Shown one piece after another: positions 1 to 7,603 of a DNA stretch of 14,326 nt (positions are counted from its first letter, which is position 1; each line of letters opens with the position of its first letter). The DNA comes from JBBSGC01 sp038254525 (lineage in GTDB: Bacteria; Actinomycetota; Actinomycetes; Propionibacteriales; Nocardioidaceae): assembly GCA_038254525.1 (NCBI GenBank), contig JBBSGC010000044.1, positions 1 to 14,326 of the forward strand, written 5' to 3'. The notes beneath the pieces were generated by a model. The model made no database searches. It saw only the letters and a list, made by a program, of their open reading frames with translations, and had not been told where the DNA came from. The translations under genes were made by a program, and so were the position numbers.

Positions 1-174
1 CACGCTCGTCCCGGTCTCACTCCACGTCCGCGACACCCAGGCCTCACCTGCCGGGAACCGGTAGGCCTCCAGGGCCGGCGTCGAACGGACCCGGTCGAGG
101 AACATCTCGGCGACACTGGCGGCACGGCCCTCGACCACGGACAGGTCGTCGCGCGTCGGCACCGGAGTTGTCAT
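1..174 (-). CDS. Probable long-chain fatty-acid--CoA ligase (AMP-forming), N-terminal fragment
   Basis: Only the first 58 codons lie in the window; the gene runs off the left edge. The ATG at 174-172 is preceded by GAGGGA two bases upstream, a usable though tight ribosome site. The peptide begins MTTPVPTRDDLSVVEGRAA and continues with SVAEMFLDRV, then TPALEAYRFP, then a W-x-S-x-TWSE stretch. This order (S-V/L-x-x-M/L-F, R, TP-x-x-x-A, W-x-x-x-TW) is the usual start of actinobacterial FadD15-type acyl-CoA synthetases, which activate fatty acids with ATP and CoA. The adenylation motifs lie outside the window, so the assignment rests on the N-terminal pattern only and another member of the AMP-binding superfamily is possible. 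The exporter gene lies 47 bp upstream on the same strand, so co-transcription is possible. Confidence 0.6.
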   Translation of the reverse strand, partial: MTTPVPTRDDLSVVEGRAASVAEMFLDRVRSTPALEAYRFPAGEAWVSRTWSETGTSV

Positions 175-221
175 GGTCCCTCGATCAAGTCCACTGTTGG
201 CCTAGACCGTAGAGCACACGG

Positions 222-1499
222 CTACCCACCCGCAGGCAGTACCACGCTGGCGTAGTCGGGCCTGGTCCGCGCCGCCCAGCCCACGGCCGGCACCAGCGCC
301 AGGCCGAGCGCCACGAAGACACCGCCGAGCAGCCACCACCCGAGCGCGCCCAGCGTGATCGGGAGCAGCGTTATGACGGTGGGGGCGAGCATCGTAGACA
401 GTGAGAAGCCGGTGCTGGCCAGCCCCTGGTACTGGCCCTGCGCGTGGCCGGGGGCAAGCTCCTGGCCAAGGCAGAACTGGGCGGCGGCTTGCAGCAGCTC
501 CCCGAACGCGTGCATGAGCCCGCCGGCCAGCAGCAGCGCGACGGCCGTCGCGACGGACCGCCCGGCCGCGAGTGCCAGCAGGCCGCAGGCGGCGAAGAAC
601 ACGAACCCCGACGACGAGATCACCTTGGCAGCAGTCGCCACGTGCTCCACCCGCCGGCTGACCCGCACCTGGAACAGCACCACAGTGACAGTGTTGACCA
701 CGAAAAGGACCGAGACCACCCAGGTCGGCGCGCTCGTGTAGCGATCGACCCACAGCGGGATGCCGACGTCCAGGATCGAGTACTGGATGGCCATCGACGC
801 CATCAGAATCGTGACCACGACGTACGGCCGGTCGCGGAACACCTGCCAGATGGGGGCCGCCTCGTGCTTCGGCGTCGGCGGGACGTGCGGGTGGCGACGC
901 AGCACGACCGCGGTGGCCAGGTAGGTCAACGCGTTGATGAGCAGCAGCACCACGTAGGCGGCGCGGGTGTCGGCGAGCAGCGCCAGCGCCCCGATCCCGG
1001 CGCCGATCGTGATGCCGATGTTGGTCACCGACCGCAGGTACGCCCGGGTCCTGATCCGCTCAGGGCCAACCGATGCGGAGGCGATCAGCCCCGCGCGGAC
1101 CGCAGCCGAGCCCCGGTCGAGAACGGCCAGCCCGCTGGCGGCGAGCACGAACTCGGTCGCGTTGGTCACCAGTGCGGCTGCCGCGGCGACCGGGGCGGCC
1201 AGGACCAGCAGCATGATCAGCAGCTCACGGGCGCCGCGCTTGTCGCCGAGGTGGCCCATCGGCACACCGGACAAGATCCCGAACAGGCCGGCCACCGACA
1301 GGCCGACACCGACCTGGGTCGGGGACAGCCCCACGATGCGGGTGAAGTAGAGGACGGCGACGACCATGTACGAGCCGGAGCCGGCCGTGTTGACCAACGT
1401 CGCCAGCGCCATGACCCGAGCAGCCTGCGTCTCCGGGAGCAGCCGCTGCAACCGGCCGGCGTGACCCTGACCAGCCTGCGGGGGCGCCTCGTTGGTCAC
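222..1499 (-). CDS. Major facilitator superfamily transporter (exporter-like), 425 aa
   Basis: The protein has about 12 hydrophobic segments, arranged as two six-helix halves with a long polar loop in the middle (around RRHPHVPPTPKHEAAP). The loop between helices 2 and 3 carries MFS motif A, GHLGDKRGARE at residues 82-92, with the signature Asp at 86 and basic residues after it. The protein therefore sits in the membrane and probably moves a small solute using the proton gradient; overall it resembles drug or metabolite efflux members, but the substrate cannot be read. I chose GTG at 1499-1497 because GGGAG lies 8 bp upstream and a promoter at 1552-1580 would start RNA near 1545. The frame stays open to a GTG at 1553, but that codon overlaps the -10 box. 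The gene ends with TAG at 224-222. Confidence 0.85.
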   Translation of the reverse strand: MTNEAPPQAGQGHAGRLQRLLPETQAARVMALATLVNTAGSGSYMVVAVLYFTRIVGLSPTQVGVGLSVAGLFGILSGVPMGHLGDKRGARELLIMLLVLAAPVAAAAALVTNATEFVLAASGLAVLDRGSAAVRAGLIASASVGPERIRTRAYLRSVTNIGITIGAGIGALALLADTRAAYVVLLLINALTYLATAVVLRRHPHVPPTPKHEAAPIWQVFRDRPYVVVTILMASMAIQYSILDVGIPLWVDRYTSAPTWVVSVLFVVNTVTVVLFQVRVSRRVEHVATAAKVISSSGFVFFAACGLLALAAGRSVATAVALLLAGGLMHAFGELLQAAAQFCLGQELAPGHAQGQYQGLASTGFSLSTMLAPTVITLLPITLGALGWWLLGGVFVALGLALVPAVGWAARTRPDYASVVLPAGG

Positions 1500-1507
1500 C
1501 CTGCTGA

Positions 1508-1512
1508 CTCCC
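1508..1512 (-). promoter_or_regulatory. Ribosome binding site deciding the exporter start
   Basis: On the minus strand GGGAG lies 8 bases before the GTG at 1499. No comparable purine run precedes the longer GTG start at 1553, so this site favours the 425-residue product. Confidence 0.5.
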
Positions 1513-1551
1513 GTCGCCCAGAAGGGGGTCGCCCTTCGTGATCGACTAGTC

Positions 1552-1580
1552 ACCCTAGACCTGAGCGGGGCAGGTGCGAA
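1552..1580 (-). promoter_or_regulatory. Sigma-70-type promoter of the exporter gene
   Basis: Reading the minus strand, TTCGCA (1580-1575) is followed after exactly 17 bases by TAGGGT (1557-1552). The -35 matches TTGACA at four of six positions and the -10 fits the actinobacterial TANNNT form. RNA would start near 1545, leaving a leader of about 45 bases before the GTG at 1499. The prediction rests on sequence only. Confidence 0.5.
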
Positions 1581-1587
1581 ACTTCAG

Positions 1588-1612
1588 CCGGTTTGGCCGG
1601 TTACGACCGGTT
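1588..1612 (-). repeat. Three AACCGG repeats upstream of the exporter promoter
   Basis: On the plus strand CCGGTT occurs at 1588-1593, 1597-1602 and 1607-1612, spaced 9 and 10 bp apart (AACCGG on the minus strand). Two copies also form a small inverted repeat, CCGGT-TACG-ACCGG, at 1597-1610. The cluster lies between the lepA stop and the -35 box of the exporter gene, roughly 43-67 bp upstream of its predicted RNA start, where an activator or repressor would bind. It might instead be part of a weak lepA terminator, since the 5-bp stem is short and no T-run follows. Confidence 0.45.
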
Positions 1613-1629
1613 GTGCTGCAGCGGCGAGC

Positions 1630-3501
<1,872 letters not shown>

Positions 3502-3507
3502 AGACGG

Positions 3508-3512
3508 CTTCC
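3508..3512 (-). promoter_or_regulatory. Ribosome binding site supporting the lepA start at 3501
   Basis: GGAAG on the minus strand lies 6 bases upstream of the GTG at 3501. The alternative GTGs at 3525 and 3603 have no clear purine-rich site, although actinobacteria often start without one. Confidence 0.4.
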
Positions 3513-3563
3513 GGTCGATCGGCACTGCGGGCGGACCGCCATTCTTCCACGCCGCAAAGCGGT

Positions 3564-3583
3564 CGACGCGCGAGTGCGCGTCG
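3564..3583. promoter_or_regulatory. Perfect inverted repeat in the lepA/kinase divergent region
   Basis: The arms CGACGCGC (3564-3571) and GCGCGTCG (3576-3583) pair over 8 bp with a 4-base loop, GAGT. The repeat ends 2 bases before the AGGA ribosome site (3586-3589) of the first kinase gene and lies about 60 bp upstream of lepA. It could be an operator shared by the two divergent units or an RNA hairpin in the kinase leader. The roughly 95-bp divergent region contains no TA step at all, so no TANNNT -10 box can be drawn for either direction. Confidence 0.35.
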
Positions 3584-3597
3584 GACAGGATCGACCG

Positions 3598-4563
3598 ATG
3601 CACCTCCCGTCACCGGCCGTGCGAGTGCCGGTCACCGTGCCCGTGGGGGCGACCGCGCTGCGCCCCACCTGGTTCGAGCTGCCGCGCGAGCTGCGTGGTC
3701 TCATCGAGGGCCGGTTGGGGCGTCGGGTGGTCGACGCCGCATCGCAGGGCTCGGGCTACACGCCGGGCTTCGCCTCACGGCTGCTGCTGGAGGACGGCGA
3801 CCGCGTCTTCGTCAAGGCCGCCGACCTGGCGACCCGCGCCATGTTCGCCGAAAGTTACCGCGACGAGGCACGCAAGCTGGCGGCGCTGCCGCCGGGCGTC
3901 CCGGCACCGAGGCTGCGCTGGGCGTACGACGCCGACGGCTGGGTGGTGCTGTGCCTAGAAGACATCGCTGGTCGCCCACCCGTGCGGCCGTGGCGCCGCA
4001 CGGAGCTGCTCGCTGCCGTGGACGCGGTCACCGCGATGTCGCTGCACCTGACCCCGGCACCGGATGCGCTGAGCCTGCCGAGCTGGGCAGCAGAGCTGGA
4101 CAGCTTCCCGTCGTACTGGGACCGCTTCCAGCCCGACCCGTTCGTGGCCGCGCACGGCAGCGAGACCCGGCAGCTGGCGATGTCCGGACTTGCGGCAGGC
4201 GCAGGCGACACGATGGTCCACTGCGACCTGCGTGACGACAACATCCTGGTCGACGAGGCGGGCTCGGTCTGGATCTGCGACTGGAACTGGCCCGTCCGCG
4301 GAGCGGCGTGGATCGACCTGCTGACGCTGCTCATCGGCGCACGCGGTGACGGTCACGACGTCGACGCCATCCTCCGGAGTAACAGCCTCACGAACAGGGT
4401 CTTTCCCGCCGACATCGACGGTGTCCTCGCTTTGCTCGCGGTCTACTTCCTCGGCGCCAAGGAGGCGGAGGCGCCGGCCACGTCGCCATGGATCCGCGTT
4501 CACCAACGCTGGTACGCGGAGGTGACCTGGGGCTGGCTGGCAGAGCGCCGAGGGTGGCGATGA
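3598..4563 (+). CDS. APH-fold phosphotransferase A (aminoglycoside/choline kinase-like), 321 aa
   Basis: The protein has the small-molecule kinase fold of the APH family. Lys73 in VFVKAA is the likely ATP-anchoring lysine. HCDLRDDN (208-215) is the catalytic loop, with Asp210 and Asn215, and ICDW places the metal-binding Asp at 228. A hinge-like segment, VLCLEDIAG, precedes the C-lobe. No signal peptide or membrane helix is visible, so it is cytoplasmic. The family transfers phosphate from ATP to hydroxyl groups of sugars, amino alcohols, homoserine or aminoglycosides; the substrate here is unknown and resistance should not be assumed. The ATG at 3598 has AGGA 8 bases upstream. The stop overlaps the ATG of the next kinase gene (ATGA), and the two proteins are clearly related, so they probably arose by duplication and are made together. 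Confidence 0.85.
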   Translation: MHLPSPAVRVPVTVPVGATALRPTWFELPRELRGLIEGRLGRRVVDAASQGSGYTPGFASRLLLEDGDRVFVKAADLATRAMFAESYRDEARKLAALPPGVPAPRLRWAYDADGWVVLCLEDIAGRPPVRPWRRTELLAAVDAVTAMSLHLTPAPDALSLPSWAAELDSFPSYWDRFQPDPFVAAHGSETRQLAMSGLAAGAGDTMVHCDLRDDNILVDEAGSVWICDWNWPVRGAAWIDLLTLLIGARGDGHDVDAILRSNSLTNRVFPADIDGVLALLAVYFLGAKEAEAPATSPWIRVHQRWYAEVTWGWLAERRGWR

Positions 4564-5576
4564 GTCGACTCGCCCCGCGAGCAGTGGGCGTCCGGATGGC
4601 GTACGCGTCGGTGCCGGCCGCGGTGCGCCGCTGGGTCGACGACTGCCTCGGCAGCCGCGTCGTGCAGGCCCGCACCCAGCGCGGTGGCATGTCGCCGGGC
4701 TGCGCGGCACGGCTGGTGGCCGCAGACGGGCGGCGGGCCTTCGTCAAGGCGGTCGGGCCGGAGCTGAACCCGCAGACTCCGGACCTCTTCCGGCACGAGG
4801 CGCGCGTGCTCTCGGTGCTGGCGGCGGTGCCCTATCGGCCCGGGCTGCTCGGCACCCACGACGACGGCGACTGGGTCGGCCTGCTGCTCGAGGACGTCGA
4901 CGGCCAGCACCCCGACCTCTCGGACGCCGCACAGGCAAGGGTCGTCTGGGACATCGTCGCCACCCAGTGCGACGAGCTGACCCCAGCGCCGTCCGAGCTC
5001 GCCGAGCTGTGCTCCACCGAGCCGGCGGCACCGGTCAGCGTCGACACCCGCACGGTCAGCGCCAGCACCTGCCGCTGGAGTGCGGCCTGGCAGGACATGC
5101 TCGTCGACCCGGGCCTGCACCTGCCCGCCTGGGCGGTACCTGTAGTCGACGAGCTGGCCGACCGGGTGGCGGCGCTCCCCGGCCGGCTCAGCCTCGAGAC
5201 CTTCTGCCACTGGGACCTGCGCAACGACAACCTGCTGGTCCGCGCGGACGGGTCCGCGGTGGTGGTGGACTGGGGGATGTCGAGGCTCGGACCGCGCTGG
5301 GGCGACCTCTTCGTGCTGGCGCTGGAACGCGCCGAGACCCCGGCCTTCGACCGGTGGATCGACCAGGCCGAGCGCACCCACGGCGCCGACCAGGCGCAGG
5401 TGACCTCGTTGCTGCTCGCCCTCGGCGGCTACCTCGCCGTGCGCTCGGCGGACCCACCCGCTCCTGGGCTGCCGTCACTGCCGGCGTTCCGGCGCCGCGA
5501 GGCCGACCGTTTTCTCGCCGCGGCGCGGCGTCGCCTGCAGGGCGGGGGGAATTTGGGCGCCTCCCCGACACGCTGA
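4560..5576 (+). CDS. APH-fold phosphotransferase B, paralogue of the preceding kinase, 338 aa
   Basis: This is a second APH-family kinase with the same order of motifs: Lys63 in AFVKA, the catalytic loop HWDLRNDN (217-224; Asp219, Asn224) and VVVDWG with Asp237. It aligns with its neighbour over [19 protein letters not shown] (compare [19 protein letters not shown]) and over the whole catalytic region, yet is well diverged, so the duplication is old and the two may act on different substrates or as a heteromer. The frame is open from an ATG at 4488, but the ATG at 4560 is preferred: it follows GAGGGTGG and shares ATGA with the upstream stop, the usual sign of translational coupling. The end of the gene overlaps the predicted rpsT promoter. 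Substrate and pathway are unknown. Confidence 0.85.
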   Translation: MSRLAPRAVGVRMAYASVPAAVRRWVDDCLGSRVVQARTQRGGMSPGCAARLVAADGRRAFVKAVGPELNPQTPDLFRHEARVLSVLAAVPYRPGLLGTHDDGDWVGLLLEDVDGQHPDLSDAAQARVVWDIVATQCDELTPAPSELAELCSTEPAAPVSVDTRTVSASTCRWSAAWQDMLVDPGLHLPAWAVPVVDELADRVAALPGRLSLETFCHWDLRNDNLLVRADGSAVVVDWGMSRLGPRWGDLFVLALERAETPAFDRWIDQAERTHGADQAQVTSLLLALGGYLAVRSADPPAPGLPSLPAFRRREADRFLAAARRRLQGGGNLGASPTR

Positions 5577-5582
5577 TAACCT
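5553..5582 (+). promoter_or_regulatory. Probable rpsT promoter inside the end of the kinase B gene
   Basis: TTGGGC (5553-5558) is followed by GATAAC (5575-5580, 16-bp spacer), or in another register by TAACCT (5577-5582, 18-bp spacer). Either gives an RNA start near 5587-5590 and a leader of about 70 bases before rpsT. The -35 half falls in the last codons of the kinase gene. This would let ribosomal protein S20 be expressed much more strongly than the kinases. Confidence 0.5.
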
Positions 5583-5658
5583 GGGCCGCTCACGTTCCCG
5601 GCGACTCCGCCAGCTCGTGGACACCATCCTTCCGAACGACGTCGTAGAGGCCTGCCCC

Positions 5659-5919
5659 GTGGCAAACATCAAGTCCCAGATCAAGCGCAACCGGCAGAAC
5701 GAGCAGGCGCATGAGCGCAACAAGTCCGTCCGTTCGGCGCTGAAGACTGCCGTGCGCCGCTTCCGCGAGGCGGCCGACTCCGGCGACACCGAGGCGGCAC
5801 AGCGGCTCGGCCGGCTGGCCGGTCGCCGACTCGACAAGGCGGCCTCGGCGGGAGTGATCCACAAGAACCAGGCGGCCAACCGCAAGTCGGCGATCGCCAA
5901 GCGCAGCGCCTCGCTCTAG
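5659..5919 (+). CDS. rpsT: 30S ribosomal protein S20
   Basis: S20 binds 16S rRNA at the base of the small subunit early in assembly. The 86-residue product begins [20 protein letters not shown] (Val read as Met) and ends [18 protein letters not shown] plus a short tail. This is the classic S20 pattern of a lysine- and arginine-rich helical protein with the conserved IHKN-x-A-x-RKS signature. The GTG at 5659 has AGAGG 8 bases upstream (5646-5650); the frame stays open farther upstream, but S20 always begins at this A-N-I-K. The gene converges on the DUF2231 gene with only 8 bp between the stops. A leader of about 70 bases might allow the autogenous control known for S20 in E. coli, but no specific structure was identified. 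Confidence 0.97.
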   Translation: MANIKSQIKRNRQNEQAHERNKSVRSALKTAVRRFREAADSGDTEAAQRLGRLAGRRLDKAASAGVIHKNQAANRKSAIAKRSASL

Positions 5920-5927
5920 GAGGCTGT

Positions 5928-6521
5928 TCAGCAAGCGGCGTCGGTCGCCGCGTAGAACGGGTCCCGGCTTGACACCTTGCGCGCCGACACCAGGTGACCG
6001 CCCAGGTAGCCGCCCGCCGCGAGCGCCCCACCACCGATAAGCGCCAGCAGGGCGCCTCGCAGGTGCTGGCCGCGTCGGCGGGCGAGAAACGAGCCGGCGT
6101 AGAGACCGAGCGCAGCGCTGTTTGCAACCGCGTGTACCGCACCGACCCGCCGGTCGCCGCCGGTCGTGTCACCCCATTCGGCCAAGCCGGTCGCCATGGT
6201 CGGTAGCGCCGCGAGCAGTCCCGCCCCCACCAGCCGCTGAGCCGCGGGGCGTGACTGACGTCCGCCGGCGACGTCGAGCAGCATGGCGCTGGTCCACGAG
6301 CCGATCGGGAGGTCGGTGAGCAGCGGGTGTAGCGCGTGCCCGAGCCAGCTGCCGTGCAGCAGGTCCGCGCGTCGCTTCGACGCCAGCAGAGCTCCGGCCG
6401 CCGGTGCCAGCAGCGCGCTCAGCTGGTCGATCGCGGTGTTGTCCTCCAGGCGCCGCGTCGCCCGCACCAGCAGCGGCGCGTCCTTCAACGACCGGTTGGG
6501 CGCCCGCGTCTCGGTGTCCAT
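5928..6521 (-). CDS. DUF2231-family integral membrane protein, 197 aa
   Basis: A cytoplasmic N-terminus of about 55 residues is followed by the DUF2231 core. GHALHPLLTDLPIGSW (61-76) has the conserved His62, His65 and Asp70 at the first membrane helix. Three more hydrophobic helices follow (around RLVGAGLLAALPTMATGLAEW, GAVHAVANSAALGLYAGSF and GALLALIGGGALAAGGYLGG). The paired histidines suggest a haem- or redox-linked membrane protein, and in other bacteria such domains are sometimes fused to Rieske domains, but the function is not established. The ATG at 6521 has GAGGAG 6 bases upstream. The gene follows holA by 63 bp and has its own -10 box (6549-6554), so it is probably a separate unit inserted between holA and rpsT. 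Confidence 0.85.
   Translation of the reverse strand: MDTETRAPNRSLKDAPLLVRATRRLEDNTAIDQLSALLAPAAGALLASKRRADLLHGSWLGHALHPLLTDLPIGSWTSAMLLDVAGGRQSRPAAQRLVGAGLLAALPTMATGLAEWGDTTGGDRRVGAVHAVANSAALGLYAGSFLARRRGQHLRGALLALIGGGALAAGGYLGGHLVSARKVSSRDPFYAATDAAC
5935..5951. terminator. Possible hairpin between the convergent rpsT and DUF2231 genes
   Basis: GCGGCG (5935-5940) and CGCCGC (5946-5951) form a perfect 6-bp stem with a 5-base loop, starting 16 bases after the rpsT stop. It lies in the last codons of the DUF2231 gene. There is no T-run, so at best it is a U-less actinobacterial-type terminator for rpsT, and such short GC stems are common by chance. Confidence 0.2.
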
Positions 6522-6548
6522 GACAGCTCCTCTGCTCGGTGGCTGCCG

Positions 6549-6554
6549 AGCCTA
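6549..6554 (-). promoter_or_regulatory. -10 box of the DUF2231 gene
   Basis: TAGGCT on the minus strand would start RNA near 6541, giving a leader of about 20 bases that contains the GAGGAG ribosome site. No TTGACA-like -35 is visible at the right distance. Confidence 0.35.
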
Positions 6555-6561
6555 GCGACCT

Positions 6562-6577
6562 GCGCCGGCACCGGCGC
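6562..6577 (-). terminator. GC-rich hairpin after holA
   Basis: GCGCCGG (6562-6568) and CCGGCGC (6571-6577) are perfect inverted copies separated by two bases. This gives a stem of 6 bp or more beginning 7 bases past the holA stop. No T-run follows on the minus strand, as is common for actinobacterial intrinsic terminators. It fits as the end of the comEA-comEC-holA transcript and separates it from the DUF2231 promoter just beyond. Confidence 0.45.
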
Positions 6578-6584
6578 GTCCACG

Positions 6585-7559
6585 TCACCGCCTTGGTCGG
6601 CTGCGCACGACGCGCAGCACCATCCGCTCCAAGGCGTAGTCGCTGTCGCCGGCACCCCCCTTCACCTCCAGGTCGGCTTGCGCGACCGCCTGCAGGGCGC
6701 TCACCAGTCCGGTCGCGTCCCACTCCCGCAGCTGGTTGCGCAAAGCCCGCAACCGGAAGGGCTGAGCACCGATCTCCCGGGCCAGGTCACCGTCACGCAA
6801 CCCGGCAGGGGCTGCCTGCAGGCGCGCCAGCGACCGCAGGCCGGACGCGAACGCGCTCGTGATCAGAACCGGCGCAACCGCGTTGCCCATCGCCCACCGC
6901 AGCTGCTCCAACGCCAGCGCGACCCGACCCTCGATGGCCGCGTCGGCGATGTCGAAGCTCTTGACCTCGGCTCGGCCGTCGAAGTAACGGCGCACCATGG
7001 AGGTGGTCAGCCGCTCCCGCTCGAAGTCGGCGACGAGCTGGTCGGCGGCGCCAGCCAATGCCCGCAGGTCGTCACCGACGGCGGCGGCGAGGAACTCCGC
7101 CGCGTCAGGCGCGATCTGGCCGCTTCGTCGCCGGACCTCGGCGGTGACGAACGCCGACAGCTCCCACGGCTTCGGTGCCTCGCACGCCACCTGGCGGACT
7201 GCGGGCAGCTTCCGCAACCGATCGAGCAGCGACGTGGCTTTCGCTCCCCCCGGATGCAGTAGGACCAGCACGACGTCGGGTGCGGGGTCCGCGGCGTATG
7301 CCAGAAGCTGTCCCTGGACGTCGTCGGGCAGCTCGCTCAACCCACGGATCACGACCATGCGCACCCGCGCGAACAGCGATGGCGTCGTCAGCTCGGCCAG
7401 GGACCCCGACGCGAGGTCACCGGCCTCGACGGAGGTCAGGTCGCAGTCGGCGTCGGCGGTACGGACCTCGGCGAGTGCCTCGGCGACCTCGCGCTCGGCG
7501 AGATACTCCGCCTTGCCCGAGAGCAGTGTCACGGTGCCCAGGATCGATGAGTCGGCCAT
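6585..7559 (-). CDS. holA: DNA polymerase III delta subunit (clamp loader)
   Basis: The delta subunit opens the beta sliding clamp during loading by the gamma/tau-delta-delta' complex. The 324-residue length is typical. The N-terminus (TVTLLSGKAEYLAEREV) matches the degenerate nucleotide-fold start of HolA, which lacks a Walker A motif. PSLF at 60-63 matches the conserved S-L-F element whose Leu-Phe pair (62-63) inserts into the beta clamp. DPAPDVVLVLLHPGG and KATSLLDRLRKLPAV fit the middle domain, and the C-terminal helical clamp-loader domain starts near residue 215 with DAAIEGRVALALEQLRWA. The ATG at 7559 lies 44 bp after comEC and has only a weak ribosome site (TGGGA about 14 bases upstream), so coupling to upstream translation is likely. 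Its place after comEC is the usual actinobacterial order. Confidence 0.93.
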   Translation of the reverse strand: MADSSILGTVTLLSGKAEYLAEREVAEALAEVRTADADCDLTSVEAGDLASGSLAELTTPSLFARVRMVVIRGLSELPDDVQGQLLAYAADPAPDVVLVLLHPGGAKATSLLDRLRKLPAVRQVACEAPKPWELSAFVTAEVRRRSGQIAPDAAEFLAAAVGDDLRALAGAADQLVADFERERLTTSMVRRYFDGRAEVKSFDIADAAIEGRVALALEQLRWAMGNAVAPVLITSAFASGLRSLARLQAAPAGLRDGDLAREIGAQPFRLRALRNQLREWDATGLVSALQAVAQADLEVKGGAGDSDYALERMVLRVVRSRPRR

Positions 7560-7603
7560 CGCCGGTCAGCATCCCAGGCGGCGCAGACAGCCACCGCCGC
7601 GGG

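Noticed and set aside
444..1541. Long plus-strand open frame opposite the exporter gene
   Set aside because: It is low-complexity Arg/Gln/Asp/Gly protein, the usual mirror of GC-rich coding DNA, while the minus strand gives a clear 12-helix transporter.
4488..4559. 24-codon upstream extension of kinase B
   Set aside because: It overlaps the end of kinase A and has no ribosome site, whereas the ATG at 4560 has GAGGGTGG and the ATGA overlap.
3598..5576. Aminoglycoside resistance island
   Set aside because: The kinases are APH-fold only by family. There are no mobile-element, integron or other resistance genes around them and the flanks are conserved housekeeping genes.
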